Source: Sphingobacteriales bacterium (GTDB lineage Bacteria > Bacteroidota > Bacteroidia > Sphingobacteriales > Sphingobacteriaceae). From it: 6,314 nt of DNA. Made by a program: the position numbers and the translations under genes. This document shows, piece after piece, positions 6,221-6,314 of this stretch; position 1 is the first letter of the stretch, and every line of letters begins with the position of its first letter. Below the pieces are notes generated by a model that saw only the letters and a program-made list of their open reading frames with translations, was not told the origin of the DNA and made no database searches. The stretch lies in the NCBI GenBank assembly GCA_020058405.1, contig JAGVEE010000303.1, positions 1 through 6,314 of the forward strand, written 5' to 3'.

Positions 6221-6314
6221 TTGAAAAAGCAATTTACAATTCTTATCTTTCTCTCAAGCCTATTATTTATTAGTGCTTGCGCAACTTATTACCAAAAACT
6301 AGAAGAGTTTAACA
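6221..6314 (+). CDS. second lipoprotein, 3'-truncated by window edge
   Basis: Starting from a TTG 2 nt after the LpoB-like stop, the frame reads (M)KKQFTILIFLSSLLFISAC and continues ATYYQKLEEFN to the right edge, 31 codons without a stop. It is a textbook lipoprotein signal peptide: KK, a hydrophobic core, then lipobox ISAC with Cys at 20. No ATG can serve instead: the in-frame ATG at 6176 is closed by a TAA three codons later. The residues after Cys are neutral, so no surface-export signal is seen. The tight spacing indicates cotranscription and probably translational coupling with the LpoB-like gene. LpoB-like genes can neighbour a COG3014-type lipoprotein, and 'CATYYQK' would suit such a protein, but too little is present to assign a family. 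Confidence 0.75.
   Translation, partial: MKKQFTILIFLSSLLFISACATYYQKLEEFN

Overview
The window is AT-rich bacterial chromosome and fits a member of the Bacteroidota. The reasons are a PD40 beta-propeller protein, a small HsdR-N-type protein packed against holA (an arrangement I recall from this phylum), start sites without clear Shine-Dalgarno sequences, and two TAnnTTTG-type -7 promoter elements in front of the divergent genes. The genus cannot be fixed from the sequence. Apart from the gap of about 170 bp between the divergent genes and one repeat-filled gap of about 100 bp, nearly everything is coding. There is no tRNA, rRNA, CRISPR array or insertion sequence that I can see.

Left part (1-1219). 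A 5'-truncated PD40 protein on the plus strand converges on a minus-strand EVE-domain protein, with only 5 bp between their stop codons. A weak stem-loop spans both stops.

Middle (1220-5461, all minus strand). valS, a small stand-alone PD-(D/E)XK (HsdR-N-like) protein and holA follow one another with gaps of 1 and 2 nt, so they are almost certainly one transcript. After holA comes a 99-bp spacer filled mostly by two different short tandem repeats: an 8-bp unit that supplies two bases of the holA stop codon, and a 7-bp unit that runs to within 3 bp of the EVE start codon. The EVE gene may be the last gene of the same transcript.

Right part (5462-6314). Across the divergent intergenic region lie two consecutive plus-strand lipoprotein genes: an LpoB-like protein (proposed penicillin-binding-protein activator family) and, 2 nt later, a second lipoprotein with a TTG start that is cut by the window edge. 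The divergent region holds a promoter-like -7 element for each direction and a nested inverted repeat between them.

Most of the window is housekeeping: tRNA charging, the replication clamp loader and envelope lipoproteins. The less understood elements are the orphan nuclease-fold protein wedged between valS and holA, the two repeat arrays controlling the spacing upstream of the EVE gene, and the lipoprotein pair. I see no clear evidence of a complete new defence or mobile system.
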